A stretch of DNA of 12,889 bases from Negativicutes bacterium UBA1444 (GTDB lineage Bacteria > Bacillota > Negativicutes > UBA1444), in NCBI GenBank assembly GCA_002329525.1, contig DCTI01000017.1:21086-33974 (forward strand). Direction: 5' to 3'. Position 1 is the stretch's first letter. Every line of letters begins with the position of its first letter. The notes under the pieces are model-generated. The model was not told the origin of the DNA. It worked only from the letters and a program-made list of their open reading frames with translations, and made no database searches. Positions 1-7,183 of the stretch are shown one piece after another. The position numbers were made by a program, and so were the translations under genes.

Positions 1-1585
1 GCCTGGCTGTCGGCAGGACGGGCGCATTCCCCATGTAGGAAACCTTCGCCGTCATGCTGAATTCCTCAAAACCCACATCCAGTCGAATCTTGCCGGTCGC
101 CAATTGTTCGACCTCGATCAGCTGCAAGAGCTCCTCCACTGTAAACAAGACTCTGTGCACCACTTCCCGGCGCGCGCCCCAAGCCTCGCCATTCTCTTCC
201 AGGAAAGCGGCTAACCGGTCCGGATACTCCGCCAGTTCCAATTCGATGATCTGGTGGCTGGCAATTCCGATCCGGAACAGCAAGGTCAGCAAAATGGCGG
301 TCACCGACGCCATGGCAATCGGGGAATTGAACAACTGGGCCAACCAGGCCGGCCAGGTGCTGCTCATGTCCGGAACGACATCGACAGCCATTCCGAAAGC
401 GATCGACAGGCCAAGCACAAACATCTTGCGAAAATCCAACATCCGCGAGGTGCATACCTGCATTCCCGCCGGAAAGATGAATGCGATTTCCACCAATAAA
501 ATGACGCCGATCACCGGCCGGGGCATGACCGCCAAGAACGTGGCGATTTGCGAGAAAAACGACAGCACAATCAGCAGGGCGCCCACGGCAAAACCAACAT
601 AACGACTGGTCACGCCGGTCGCCACCGACAGGCCGACGCTGCCGGGACTGGTCGTCTGGGGGAGAGCACCGACGATCCCGCTGAAAACCGTCGCCAGCCC
701 CTCCGCAAACAGCCCATTGCCCGCCTCCCGCAAATTCAGCCGCCGCCAGTCCACTTCATTGACCTTTTGGCAGGTCGACATGTTGCCGATCGTAATGATG
801 CTGGAACAAAGCGCCGCCACAATAAACGCCGGCAGGAACTTGACGTCGAAGCTCCAGCCGCCGTGGATGTTGGGAAATGTCATCATCGGCGCCGCCGCTA
901 CCCGTGCCAGTTTCTCGGAATCCATGACCCCGGTTGCATAGGCGCTGGCATAGCCAACAATAATTCCCGCCAGAATCGCGTACTCCCGCAGTCGCTTGCC
1001 TCCCCAGATATAAAGCGAGACGATGACCAACAAAGTGAAAAATCCGACGAACAATGCTTCCGGCGTGGTCGTCACGGCGCTGTGGCCACTGCCGCTAACG
1101 CCCCATAGCGCCGACATACTGTAGGAAATATAGGAAAACGCCATCATAACGATAATCAACCCGATGATTTCCGACGGAAACAACACCCGCAATCGATGAA
1201 TCACCCGGCTGACCAGCATCTGAATCAGTCCGGACACGAATACCATGCCGCTCATCAGACCTATACCGCCGCTTTGAATCGTGGCGATCACTGCCGGAAA
1301 ATAGGCGGTTCCGGTTTCATGCGCGCAAAAGTAGCCCGAGCCGACCGGACCTTTTCCCAACGCCTGAAAAATAGTACCGACTCCCATGGCGATCATCATC
1401 AGGCTGACCGCGTCCCGGGCCATGTCCACCGTGCCGCCGGCCATGCTCACGACAACCACTGGGAAGACCAACTCCACCGACAACATGGCCACATGCTGCA
1501 TGACCAGGGGAATAATCGTCCCGACCGGGGGTTTGTCATTTACGCTATACGTTATGCTTCCCGGTTTGGCAGATCCGCCGTGCAC
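1..1585 (-). CDS. NCS2 family purine/pyrimidine (xanthine/uracil-type) permease with C-terminal extension, 3' end cut by the window
   Basis: This is a polytopic inner-membrane protein that would import a nucleobase by cation symport; the substrate cannot be read from the sequence. The frame is open from a GTG start at 1585 to the window edge, 528 codons with no stop. Family signs are the early PVGSGYFCAHETGTAYFPA segment, typical of the NCS2 branch around residue 80-100, and GALPQTTSPGSVGLSVATGVTSRYVG-type residues (read in pieces: PQTTSPGSVG, then TGVTSRYVG), the substrate and cation region of NCS2 proteins. Several long hydrophobic segments follow. The last membrane segment ends near residue 443. 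From about 444 a soluble part begins (HQIIELELAEYP), containing HRVLFTVEELLQLIE at 477-491, which resembles the N-box helix of RsbW-like ATPases but lacks the Asn. The start is chosen because AAAGGAG lies 7 bases upstream, directly after the stop of the preceding gene. It is the last visible gene of a three-gene operon. Confidence 0.88.
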   Translation of the reverse strand, partial: MHGGSAKPGSITYSVNDKPPVGTIIPLVMQHVAMLSVELVFPVVVVSMAGGTVDMARDAVSLMMIAMGVGTIFQALGKGPVGSGYFCAHETGTAYFPAVIATIQSGGIGLMSGMVFVSGLIQMLVSRVIHRLRVLFPSEIIGLIIVMMAFSYISYSMSALWGVSGSGHSAVTTTPEALFVGFFTLLVIVSLYIWGGKRLREYAILAGIIVGYASAYATGVMDSEKLARVAAAPMMTFPNIHGGWSFDVKFLPAFIVAALCSSIITIGNMSTCQKVNEVDWRRLNLREAGNGLFAEGLATVFSGIVGALPQTTSPGSVGLSVATGVTSRYVGFAVGALLIVLSFFSQIATFLAVMPRPVIGVILLVEIAFIFPAGMQVCTSRMLDFRKMFVLGLSIAFGMAVDVVPDMSSTWPAWLAQLFNSPIAMASVTAILLTLLFRIGIASHQIIELELAEYPDRLAAFLEENGEAWGARREVVHRVLFTVEELLQLIEVEQLATGKIRLDVGFEEFSMTAKVSYMGNAPVLPTAR

Positions 1586-1598
1586 GCTTCCACTCCTT

Positions 1599-1883
1599 TC
1601 AAGGTTCGCCGCTTGCGTTGTTTGCCAAGGGGGAATTCCACCCCTGGATCAGGCGTTGTTTTCCTTGCCGGCTCAGTTGTTTGATTTCCCATTCCCGGCG
1701 CTGGGCCGTCGGTTTGTCCGGGCATTCCTCCGTGTACACCAGTCGGACAGGCCCGCGGCCGCGGGTGTAGCGGGCGCCGCAGCCGGCATTGTGAGCAGCC
1801 ACCCTCGCCGCCACGTCATTGGTCCAGCCCGTATAGTAGGTACTATCGCAGCATTCCACCATATAGACGAAGGCTACGCTCAT
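1599..1883 (-). CDS. GIY-YIG domain protein, UPF0213/YhbQ type
   Basis: This is a small single-domain GIY-YIG nuclease-fold protein of 94 residues, the usual length for the UPF0213 group. In these the fold stands alone, and some members are linked to DNA repair or nucleic-acid cleavage; its true substrate is unknown. Motifs seen: FVYMVEC at 5-11 and YYTGW at 16-20 (the GIY and YIG strands), Arg27 and His31 in the following helix, and RREWEIK at 62-68 with the probable metal-binding Glu64. I chose ATG at 1883 rather than an upstream in-frame ATG at 1910, because 1883 starts the conserved domain, has AGGGGTGG just upstream, and forms an ATGA overlap with the stop of the ArsC-like gene, implying translational coupling. 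Its stop is immediately followed by the permease ribosome binding site. Confidence 0.9.
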   Translation of the reverse strand: MSVAFVYMVECCDSTYYTGWTNDVAARVAAHNAGCGARYTRGRGPVRLVYTEECPDKPTAQRREWEIKQLSRQGKQRLIQGWNSPLANNASGEP

Positions 1884-2212
1884 TCCCACCCCTGCCAAAC
1901 CTCCGGACAATAGCCGATGGTGGCTTTGGCGCCGTTCCGGACAATCGGGGTACGGAGCAGCAGCGGATGTTGCAGCAGCATTTCGTCCCGGTTGTGAACG
2001 ATATATTGCATGTTTAGGCGGCTGTATTCCTTGCTGTCCCGATTCAGCAAATTTTCCGCGCCAGCGGCAATCTTGATTTTATCCAGCTCCCCCTTGGACA
2101 GGCCTCGTTCAGCGAGATCGACAAAATGGTAGGGAATCCGGCGCTCTTTAAAATAACGCTCCGCTTTTTGCGTATCCCGGCACTTTTTCGTACCGAAAAT
2201 CTGAATGTTCAT
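1880..2212 (-). CDS. ArsC/Spx family thioredoxin-fold protein
   Basis: This is a 110-residue cytoplasmic protein of the ArsC/Spx/YffB family. The N-terminal beta strand and redox site are MNIQIFGTKKCRDTQKAERY, with the single active Cys at residue 11. The C-terminal half has TPIVRNGAKATIGYCPEVW, the cis-Pro loop (TPIVR) that faces the active Cys. A CxxC pair, as in some Spx proteins, is absent. The family includes arsenate reductases, but most stand-alone members with this K-K-C-R motif are only annotated as reductases of unknown substrate, so I do not assign arsenate reduction. The frame is open further upstream to 2323, through the terminator hairpin; I chose ATG at 2212 because the conserved domain begins there and GAGGG lies about 9 bases before it. 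It is the first gene of the operon with the GIY-YIG protein and the permease. Confidence 0.88.
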   Translation of the reverse strand: MNIQIFGTKKCRDTQKAERYFKERRIPYHFVDLAERGLSKGELDKIKIAAGAENLLNRDSKEYSRLNMQYIVHNRDEMLLQHPLLLRTPIVRNGAKATIGYCPEVWQGWE

Positions 2213-2257
2213 TGCAACCGACCCTCGCGCACATAGAGCTTTTTCTACATTATGATA

Positions 2258-2263
2258 ATTATA
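2258..2263 (-). promoter_or_regulatory. Possible -10 box for the ArsC-like gene operon
   Basis: A perfect TATAAT lies on the minus strand about 46 bases before the start codon at 2212, in an AT-rich stretch just past the TRAP operon terminator. No good TTGACA-like element is visible 16-18 bases upstream, since that space is the terminator's T-rich tail. The promoter call rests on the hexamer and on the need for a promoter after a strong terminator. Confidence 0.35.
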
Positions 2264-2269
2264 CATGTT

Positions 2270-2311
2270 TTTTAAAAAGCCTGCTGTCCGCTTGCGGGAC
2301 AGCAGGCTTTT
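2270..2311 (-). terminator. Rho-independent terminator after dctM
   Basis: A perfect 15-bp stem (arms 2275-2289 and 2297-2311) with a 7-base loop is followed on the minus strand by a run of T residues. It starts 26 bases after the dctM stop and closes the TRAP operon. The A-run at the other foot of the stem would also give T residues on the plus strand, but no plus-strand gene needs it. Confidence 0.9.
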
Positions 2312-2337
2312 ATCATCCGCCACAGTTGCGCAAGCGG

Positions 2338-3639
2338 TTACTTGATCATCAGACGCGGAATCATCAGGACAATATCCGGGTAGATGGTAATTAACGCGGT
2401 AAATGCCATCATGATGACAAACGACGGAAACGCATACTTTGCGATGGTAAACAAATCATCATGCACCAACCCATTGATGACAAACAGGTTAAAGCCGACC
2501 GGCGGCGTAATCTGCGCCACTTCAATCATAACCACCAGATAGATGCCAAACCAGATGGGATCGAACCCGGCCGCCTTGATCAACGGCAAGGCAATCGGCA
2601 GACTCATGACGATCATGGAAAAGCCGTCGATCAGACAGCCGAGAATGATGTACATGATCGACAAAATAACGATCAACATATACTTGGATAAGCCGAGAGT
2701 GCTGATAAAGGCGGTTAAAGTGGTCGGGATTCCCAGATAGCCTACCGCTACCGACAGAAACGAAGCACCGCAAATAATCCACATGATCATGCAGCTAGTC
2801 TTGACCGAACCCATCAGGGCTTCTTTCAGGACCGTCCTGTCTAGGCTTCTGGTAATCCAAGCAAAGAACACCGAGCCCAACACTCCCACGGCAGCCGCCT
2901 CCGTGGGCGTCGCCCAGCCCAGATAAATACTGCCCAGCACCATCACGATCAGCGAAATGACCGGCAACAGTTGGGGAATGGTATTCCAGCGGTCACTCCA
3001 TGTATAGGTCAAGTCGCTGGCCGGGGCTAGCTTGGGATTCAACAGGCACCGAAAAAACACAAATCCGCTGAACCAAGTCGCCAGGATCAATCCGGGAAGA
3101 ACGCCAGCGATAAATAGCTTGCCGATACTGACATCCGCCAGGATACCGTACACAAGCATCATCATGCTGGGAGGGATCAGAAAGCCCAGGGTACCGGCGC
3201 CTGCCAGCGACCCCAGCACCAGGGACCGATCATATTTTCGCTTCAACAACTCCGGCAGGGTGATTTTTCCGACAGTGGCCGTCGTGGCGGCCGAAGAGCC
3301 GCTGACCGCAGCAAACAACGTGCAGGCCACAATATTTACATGGACGAGTCGACCCGGCAAATGGTCCATCCAGGGCGACAAACCATTAAACAGGTTTTCG
3401 GAGATTTTACTGCGGAACAGAATTTCCCCCATCAGGACAAACAACGGCAAGGCTAGCATGGTGGAACCGCTGGTGCTGTTCCAGGTTATGTTCGACAAAA
3501 TCGCCAACGGTGGACTCCCGGTAAATAGAACAAAGCCTACCAATCCGACTAAAAAGAGCGAAATTCCGACCCAGACCGTGCTGAGCAGAAAAGCGGCCAG
3601 ACAAGTCAGCAAGGAAAAAGAAATAACAAATAAGTCCAT
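2338..3639 (-). CDS. dctM: TRAP transporter large permease subunit (DctM/SiaM type)
   Basis: This is the large membrane subunit of a tripartite ATP-independent periplasmic transporter, the channel-forming part that couples sodium or proton flow to uptake of a substrate delivered by DctP. At 433 residues it has normal length. The protein is almost entirely hydrophobic helices. Family signs are FVLMGEILFRSKI near residue 66-78, AAVSGSSAATTATVGKI near 113-129 (the conserved small-residue loop), LIPPSMMMLVYG near 154-165, and near the C terminus EVAQITPPVGFNLFVING. The start has AGGGAGG 7 bases upstream, which lies directly after the dctQ stop; the gap between the genes is 12 bases. It is the last gene of the operon, followed by a strong terminator. 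Confidence 0.96.
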   Translation of the reverse strand: MDLFVISFSLLTCLAAFLLSTVWVGISLFLVGLVGFVLFTGSPPLAILSNITWNSTSGSTMLALPLFVLMGEILFRSKISENLFNGLSPWMDHLPGRLVHVNIVACTLFAAVSGSSAATTATVGKITLPELLKRKYDRSLVLGSLAGAGTLGFLIPPSMMMLVYGILADVSIGKLFIAGVLPGLILATWFSGFVFFRCLLNPKLAPASDLTYTWSDRWNTIPQLLPVISLIVMVLGSIYLGWATPTEAAAVGVLGSVFFAWITRSLDRTVLKEALMGSVKTSCMIMWIICGASFLSVAVGYLGIPTTLTAFISTLGLSKYMLIVILSIMYIILGCLIDGFSMIVMSLPIALPLIKAAGFDPIWFGIYLVVMIEVAQITPPVGFNLFVINGLVHDDLFTIAKYAFPSFVIMMAFTALITIYPDIVLMIPRLMIK

Positions 3640-3651
3640 GAGTTCGCCTCC

Positions 3652-4185
3652 CTATCGTCCCAACAGATTGGATTCCGCTTCCACGTCATCCACCTTGCCG
3701 GACCGCAGCAACAGCACCGAACGAAATATTTCGGCGAAAAATTGCAGGGTCATAACCAATGTGCCAAATGGCATGAAAAACTGAGGAATCGCCATATAGG
3801 TCTGCGAGATCGACATCGAACGGCTTTTGGTCATCACCGCGTCCCAAAAGAAATCGGCGGTTGTATAAGTCAATACGGCACAAAAAACCGCGCCAACACA
3901 AAATGCAAAAATATCCACCATGACTTTGGCCCTGCCTTTGGCGATCGTATGCAAAAAAGTCATCCGAATGTGACCCTTGTCTTTCAGGGTATAGGCTAGC
4001 GCCAGAAAAGTCATGGCCGCCATCATGTAGCCGGAGTACTCCTCCGTGATGTAGAGCGTCTTGGAAAAAGCCGTTCGCACAAATATTTCCGCCAATACCA
4101 GCAAGGTTGACACAATCATCAACAACCCCGATGCTACGCCGCAGGCAACCGCCAATCGATCACAAAAGCGCACAAATAGCTCCAT
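3652..4185 (-). CDS. dctQ: TRAP transporter small permease subunit (DctQ type)
   Basis: This is the small membrane subunit of the TRAP transporter, 177 residues with four predicted membrane helices (about 12-32, 48-65, 87-108 and 130-152). It pairs with DctM in the cytoplasmic membrane. The stretch EEYSGYMMAAMTFLALAYTLKDKGHIRMT at about 43-71 (E-Y-G-Y then L-K-x-x-H-I-R) is the recognisable DctQ signature. ATG at 4185 is preceded by GGGAGGG. It lies 72 bases after dctP, a gap filled by a terminator-like hairpin, and 12 bases before dctM. Confidence 0.94.
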   Translation of the reverse strand: MELFVRFCDRLAVACGVASGLLMIVSTLLVLAEIFVRTAFSKTLYITEEYSGYMMAAMTFLALAYTLKDKGHIRMTFLHTIAKGRAKVMVDIFAFCVGAVFCAVLTYTTADFFWDAVMTKSRSMSISQTYMAIPQFFMPFGTLVMTLQFFAEIFRSVLLLRSGKVDDVEAESNLLGR

Positions 4186-4203
4186 TGTATTCCCTCCCGC
4201 TTG

Positions 4204-4246
4204 AAAAAAAGAGGAGCCGACGAGACAGTTCCCATCGGACTCCTCT
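4204..4246 (-). terminator. Hairpin with T-tract between dctP and dctQ, likely partial terminator
   Basis: On the minus strand, after the dctP stop, AGAGGAGTCCGA pairs with TCGGCTCCTCT with one unpaired base, followed at once by seven T residues. It looks like an intrinsic terminator. dctQ and dctM, only 20-odd bases further on, have no visible promoter, so it probably acts as a leaky terminator or 3' stabiliser that lowers dctQM relative to dctP. Confidence 0.82.
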
Positions 4247-4257
4247 AATTCTTATCG

Positions 4258-5310
4258 CTACTTCCGTCCGACCTTTTTATTGAATTCGTCAACGATGACC
4301 TTAGCTTCCGGCGGCGCTTTTTTCAGCCAGTCTTCCCGGATGCCTTTGGTAATGGCGGACAACTCATTCAGATATTCTTTACTCGGGGCGATCGTTTTGA
4401 TGCCGCCCTTGTTGCTGATTGCTTCCTGATCTTTATCCAGCTGGGCGACCTTCTTCCACATTTCGGTTTCCATATCCTTACCCAGTTTGATCAAGGCCGC
4501 CTGGGTGTCCTTGTCCAGTTTGTTGAACTCTTTCAGGTTGACCGTGACCAGGTCCGTCGCCATGGTAATGTTGATCGGCGCATAGAATTTCAGGACTTCC
4601 CAGAACTTCGCATCTACGGCGGTGGGAGTGGAAGTCAGCACCGAATCGATCAAATTGGTGGCAAGCGAAGAATAGACTTCGCTGAACGGCAGCGGATAGG
4701 GCGTGCCGCCGACAGCCTGCATCACCAAGGCGCCGTTTTTGTCATATGTCCGTGTTTTCAGGCCCTTCATGTCTGCCAAGGTTTTGACTTCCTTTTTGGT
4801 CCACAGTCCAGCGGCCGGCCAGGGTGCAATATAGAGGATCTTTTGTCCCCATTTTTGTTCGGCCACTTTGTCAAAATGAGGGCGGGCGATATCGCTGAGA
4901 ATTTTTCCTTCCTCAAAACTCTGAATCAAAAACGGCAACGTCACAATGTCGAACAGCGGTTCGTCCCCTGCCACGCCGCTTGTCAGCATATCCGACATCG
5001 GCACCAGTCCGTCGCGGACAGCTTTGAGCAGTTCCGGTCCCTTGTACCCCAAGGCGCCGCCAGTCTGAACCGTGATCTCGACTTTCCCTTTTGTCGCTTC
5101 CTTGGCCCGTTTGGCGAATTCGGTCAAGCCGACGCTATGATGGTTGGCAGGCGGCCAGACCGAGTTGGCGACCCATTTTACCGGCGCGGCTGTTTTTGCC
5201 GGTTCGGCGGGTTTGCTGCCGCCACCGCCGCACCCGGCGGCCAATAATGTCAGCACCAAGGCAGCGGCGATTACGAGGGCAATGACTTTTGATCCTTTGT
5301 AGCTCTTCAT
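4258..5310 (-). CDS. dctP: TRAP transporter substrate-binding lipoprotein (DctP family)
   Basis: This is the extracytoplasmic solute receptor of the TRAP system, 350 residues, close to the family norm. Residues 1-26 form a lipoprotein signal peptide: KSYKGSK positive start, hydrophobic core, lipobox LAAGC with Cys27 as the acylated residue, then a Gly/Ser/Pro linker. The mature domain holds typical DctP features: GLTEFAKRAKEATKGKVEI, GGALGYKGPELLKAVRDG, TLPFLIQSFEEG and MKGLKTRTY, where Arg187 is at the position of the conserved Arg that binds the substrate carboxylate. The ligand is therefore probably an organic acid, but which one cannot be said. I chose ATG at 5310 over the in-frame ATG at 5367, because GGGAGG lies just upstream and the signal peptide starts here. 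It is the first gene of the dctPQM operon. Confidence 0.95.
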   Translation of the reverse strand: MKSYKGSKVIALVIAAALVLTLLAAGCGGGGSKPAEPAKTAAPVKWVANSVWPPANHHSVGLTEFAKRAKEATKGKVEITVQTGGALGYKGPELLKAVRDGLVPMSDMLTSGVAGDEPLFDIVTLPFLIQSFEEGKILSDIARPHFDKVAEQKWGQKILYIAPWPAAGLWTKKEVKTLADMKGLKTRTYDKNGALVMQAVGGTPYPLPFSEVYSSLATNLIDSVLTSTPTAVDAKFWEVLKFYAPINITMATDLVTVNLKEFNKLDKDTQAALIKLGKDMETEMWKKVAQLDKDQEAISNKGGIKTIAPSKEYLNELSAITKGIREDWLKKAPPEAKVIVDEFNKKVGRK

Positions 5311-5379
5311 GACCAAACCTCCCACATTTTTTGTTTCCGCAGCACAAAAAGTCCCGCAACAATACACTTATCGTACATT

Positions 5380-5408
5380 ATTCTATTTCATGGAGAGCTT
5401 TCTGTCTA
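5380..5408 (-). promoter_or_regulatory. Probable sigma-A promoter of dctPQM
   Basis: On the minus strand TAGACA (5408-5403) and TAGAAT (5385-5380) are separated by exactly 17 bases, each differing from consensus at one position. Transcription would begin near 5373, giving a leader of about 60 bases before the dctP start at 5310. No sigma-54 type GG-N10-GC element was seen in this stretch. Confidence 0.5.
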
Positions 5409-5766
5409 CTACCGTATCCGCCATTTGTAAATGTATACTTTTTATTTAGCCATATTTATTGAGATTTGCCGTTTGTTCATTTTCGTCAGCGCCGTATTAT
5501 CCGGCCTCCGCATTTTCGCAATACTCCCTCCGCTGACGGAAGTCCGATTCGCAACCGGATTATTTTGATCGAACCGGTTCATATCTGTAATTTTTTTGCG
5601 GTCAGCCACCTTTTTTCACCACTTTTCCTGTTAATCGTCACATTATCACAAAACACCAAACACACTTGCTATTGCGTCTATTAATTTTTCTATGGCATTT
5701 TTTCGGAATGGCTGTTAAGATAAGTTTCGTCATTCTACTATTAATAATTTACGAGGTGTATTTACG
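5409..5766. other. AT-rich intergenic region between dctP and the small ORF, no recognisable gene
   Basis: This stretch is clearly richer in A and T than the genes around it. It holds a perfect 10-base palindrome GAACCGGTTC at 5571-5580, with a partial half copy (GCAACCGGAT) about 20 bases to its left, which could be an operator for the TRAP operon or nothing. A 46-codon minus-strand frame (5442-5582) and a 72-codon plus-strand frame (5466-5684) are open, but neither has a ribosome binding site at a useful distance or a recognisable sequence. The promoter of the small plus-strand ORF must lie in its right part, but I see no convincing pair of boxes. Confidence 0.5.
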
Positions 5767-5922
5767 ATGGAAAAAAGCCAACTTTTAGCCCGCATCAGCA
5801 AGCTGGCCGCTTTGGCGCACAGCGAAGACCTGCATCGGTTTGCTCTTTCCGAGCAGGCGATCAGCGAGATTAACGCCGCGCTGGAAACCATGACGGAAGA
5901 ATACGTCGCCACCTACTGCTGA
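5767..5922 (+). CDS. Small hypothetical protein, 51 residues
   Basis: I do not recognise this protein. It starts MEKSQLLARISKLAALAHSE and ends in EEYVATYC, with a single Cys as the last residue. It is soluble, with no membrane segment or signal peptide, and is probably mostly helical: leucines and alanines alternate with charged residues through residues 4-45. Support for a real gene: ACGAGGTG about 8 bases before the ATG, codon choice with G or C in the third position much like its neighbours, a sharp contrast with the AT-rich DNA before it, and a perfect hairpin terminator starting 24 bases after its stop. It stands alone, pointing away from dctP and toward the end of azlD. A short regulatory or adaptor protein is possible, but no function can be inferred. 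Confidence 0.65.
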   Translation: MEKSQLLARISKLAALAHSEDLHRFALSEQAISEINAALETMTEEYVATYC

Positions 5923-5945
5923 TCCACGAAGACAGCTGAAAATCT

Positions 5946-5990
5946 AAAAGACGAGGGTCATCGCATTGTTCGCGATGACCCTCGTCTTTT
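5946..5990. terminator. Bidirectional rho-independent terminator
   Basis: A perfect 19-bp stem (arms 5946-5964 and 5972-5990) closes a 7-base loop, with A residues at one foot and T residues at the other. It can end the transcript of the small ORF on the plus strand and that of azlCD on the minus strand, since azlD stops at 6049. Confidence 0.93.
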
Positions 5991-6048
5991 AACGTCCCCT
6001 CACTGGGAAATATTCAGTCCGCATTCGGGCTGCAATAATCGCCCACCC

Positions 6049-6378
6049 TCACGATCCAAAGCTTCCCCAGCGCAAAACCAGCATGATGGCCATGCCCGAG
6101 CCCATGGTCACTGCCGGATGCAGGCGACGGCCGGCCATCAGCGCCGCAACGGTACCGGCAATCAGATAATGGTTGGCCAGACTGATTTCCACGACCCCCT
6201 GCGGTGCCAACAAGGCCGGCGCGACCAAGGCGGTCAGCATCGCGGTCGGCACATGTTTCAACAAGCGCCCCAGCCAAGCCGGAATCCCCGTACGGGCCAA
6301 CAGTAAAGGGCTGGCGAAGCGGGTAAAATAGGTGGCGAGCGCCATACCGAAAATAGTCAGAACGATTTCAGGTCGCAT
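6049..6378 (-). CDS. azlD: AzlD family branched-chain amino acid exporter, small subunit
   Basis: This is the small membrane subunit of the AzlCD exporter, which expels branched-chain amino acids or their analogues. It has 109 residues and about four membrane helices, normal for the family. Family signs are the N-terminal IVLTIFGMALATYFTRF and the segment LLKHVPTAMLTALVAPALL (P and A rich, conserved in AzlD). I chose ATG at 6378: GGGAG lies 8 bases before it, whereas an in-frame GTG at 6387 sits on top of that site. The start lies inside the end of azlC, an 11-base overlap, so the two are translationally coupled. A strong terminator follows about 60 bases downstream. Confidence 0.92.
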   Translation of the reverse strand: MRPEIVLTIFGMALATYFTRFASPLLLARTGIPAWLGRLLKHVPTAMLTALVAPALLAPQGVVEISLANHYLIAGTVAALMAGRRLHPAVTMGSGMAIMLVLRWGSFGS

Positions 6379-7063
6379 CCGCTTCACTCCCTTCCAGACA
6401 GGCGCCTGCCGCCACAGCAGTCAGACAGGCAATGATGATGTACCATTTCCCCGGTAGCAGGACTGCCGCCGCCACGCTCACAACTGCCGAGACTCCGGCC
6501 ACCGTCAGACTGATCCGGTCCGTCAGACGCGGTACCAGCAGGGCCAGAAAAGTCGCCGGCATGGCAAAGTCCAGTCCCCAGGCCAGCGGGTCGCTGATGT
6601 GGCTGCCCAAAAACACCCCCATCACGGTAGACACTGCCCAAGTCACATAGCCGGTCGCATTGCTGCCGAACTGGTAGTCGCGATGATAAGCGCCGGTCTG
6701 GGCCCGGCTGATGGTCACCGCATAGGTCTCATCCGCCATGCCATAGCAAAGAAACGCTTTCCACGGCAGCGGCAGCTTGCCGATATACGGAACCAGGGAA
6801 GCGCCCATCAGCAAATGGCGCAGATTGATCAGCAAGGTCGTCAGCGTGATCATCAAGAACCCTGCACCGGCGCCAAACATGGGCAAGCTGATGAACTGAG
6901 CCGCTCCGGCAAATACCGTCAACGACATCAAAATAGTTTCCCCCGCGGTTAACCCAACCGATTTCCCGAAAATTCCGTATGCCAGCCCAAACGGAAACAC
7001 CCCCAACATCAACGGCAATGTATCCCGAATGCCGGCGCGAAATTCTCCGCCGTTCCATGACAT
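6368..7063 (-). CDS. azlC: AzlC family branched-chain amino acid exporter, large subunit
   Basis: This is the large membrane subunit of AzlCD, 231 residues. Recognisable stretches are GIRDTLPLMLGVFPFGLAYG near the N terminus, then SLTVFAGAAQF, LINLRHLLMGASL and ADETYAV, all typical of AzlC; together they give five or more membrane helices. The frame stays open to an ATG at 7105, but I prefer ATG at 7063, since GGGGGAAGGTG lies just upstream, the usual family length is then met, and the region 7064-7105 encodes a polar stretch without family character. It overlaps azlD by 11 bases and is divergent from the MocR regulator. Confidence 0.93.
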   Translation of the reverse strand: MSWNGGEFRAGIRDTLPLMLGVFPFGLAYGIFGKSVGLTAGETILMSLTVFAGAAQFISLPMFGAGAGFLMITLTTLLINLRHLLMGASLVPYIGKLPLPWKAFLCYGMADETYAVTISRAQTGAYHRDYQFGSNATGYVTWAVSTVMGVFLGSHISDPLAWGLDFAMPATFLALLVPRLTDRISLTVAGVSAVVSVAAAVLLPGKWYIIIACLTAVAAGACLEGSEADAT

Positions 7064-7154
7064 ATCCTGCACCTTCCCCCTGTTTTCGCCGGACACTTTT
7101 CCCATGTCGTTCTGCCTTGGCTATCCCATACCGAAGAAACTTTTGATTTTCTCT

Positions 7155-7183
7155 ATCTTAACCGGCAGGAATCGGGCTGTGAA
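7155..7183 (-). promoter_or_regulatory. Possible promoter of azlCD
   Basis: On the minus strand TTCACA (7183-7178) and TAAGAT (7160-7155) are 17 bases apart, matching consensus at five and four positions. The -35 box abuts the CCAATT repeats, so a regulator bound there would touch RNA polymerase. Confidence 0.4.

Noticed and set aside
66-455. Minus-strand frame of 129 codons at the left end
   Set aside because: It is another frame of the NCS2 permease, whose own frame is not closed by a stop inside the window.
1880-2323. Longer version of the ArsC-like protein with 37 extra N-terminal residues
   Set aside because: The extension would run through the TRAP terminator hairpin and the likely promoter; the conserved domain and a ribosome binding site point to 2212.
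5442-5582. Minus-strand frame of 46 codons beginning MNRFDQNNPVANR
   Set aside because: No ribosome binding site within 15 bases of the ATG, no recognisable sequence, and AT-rich context; its right end lies in a region better explained as intergenic. Kept only as a weak possibility.
5466-5684. Plus-strand frame of 72 codons in the same gap
   Set aside because: No ribosome binding site, odd composition rich in Arg, His and Pro, low-complexity T-rich end; looks like chance.
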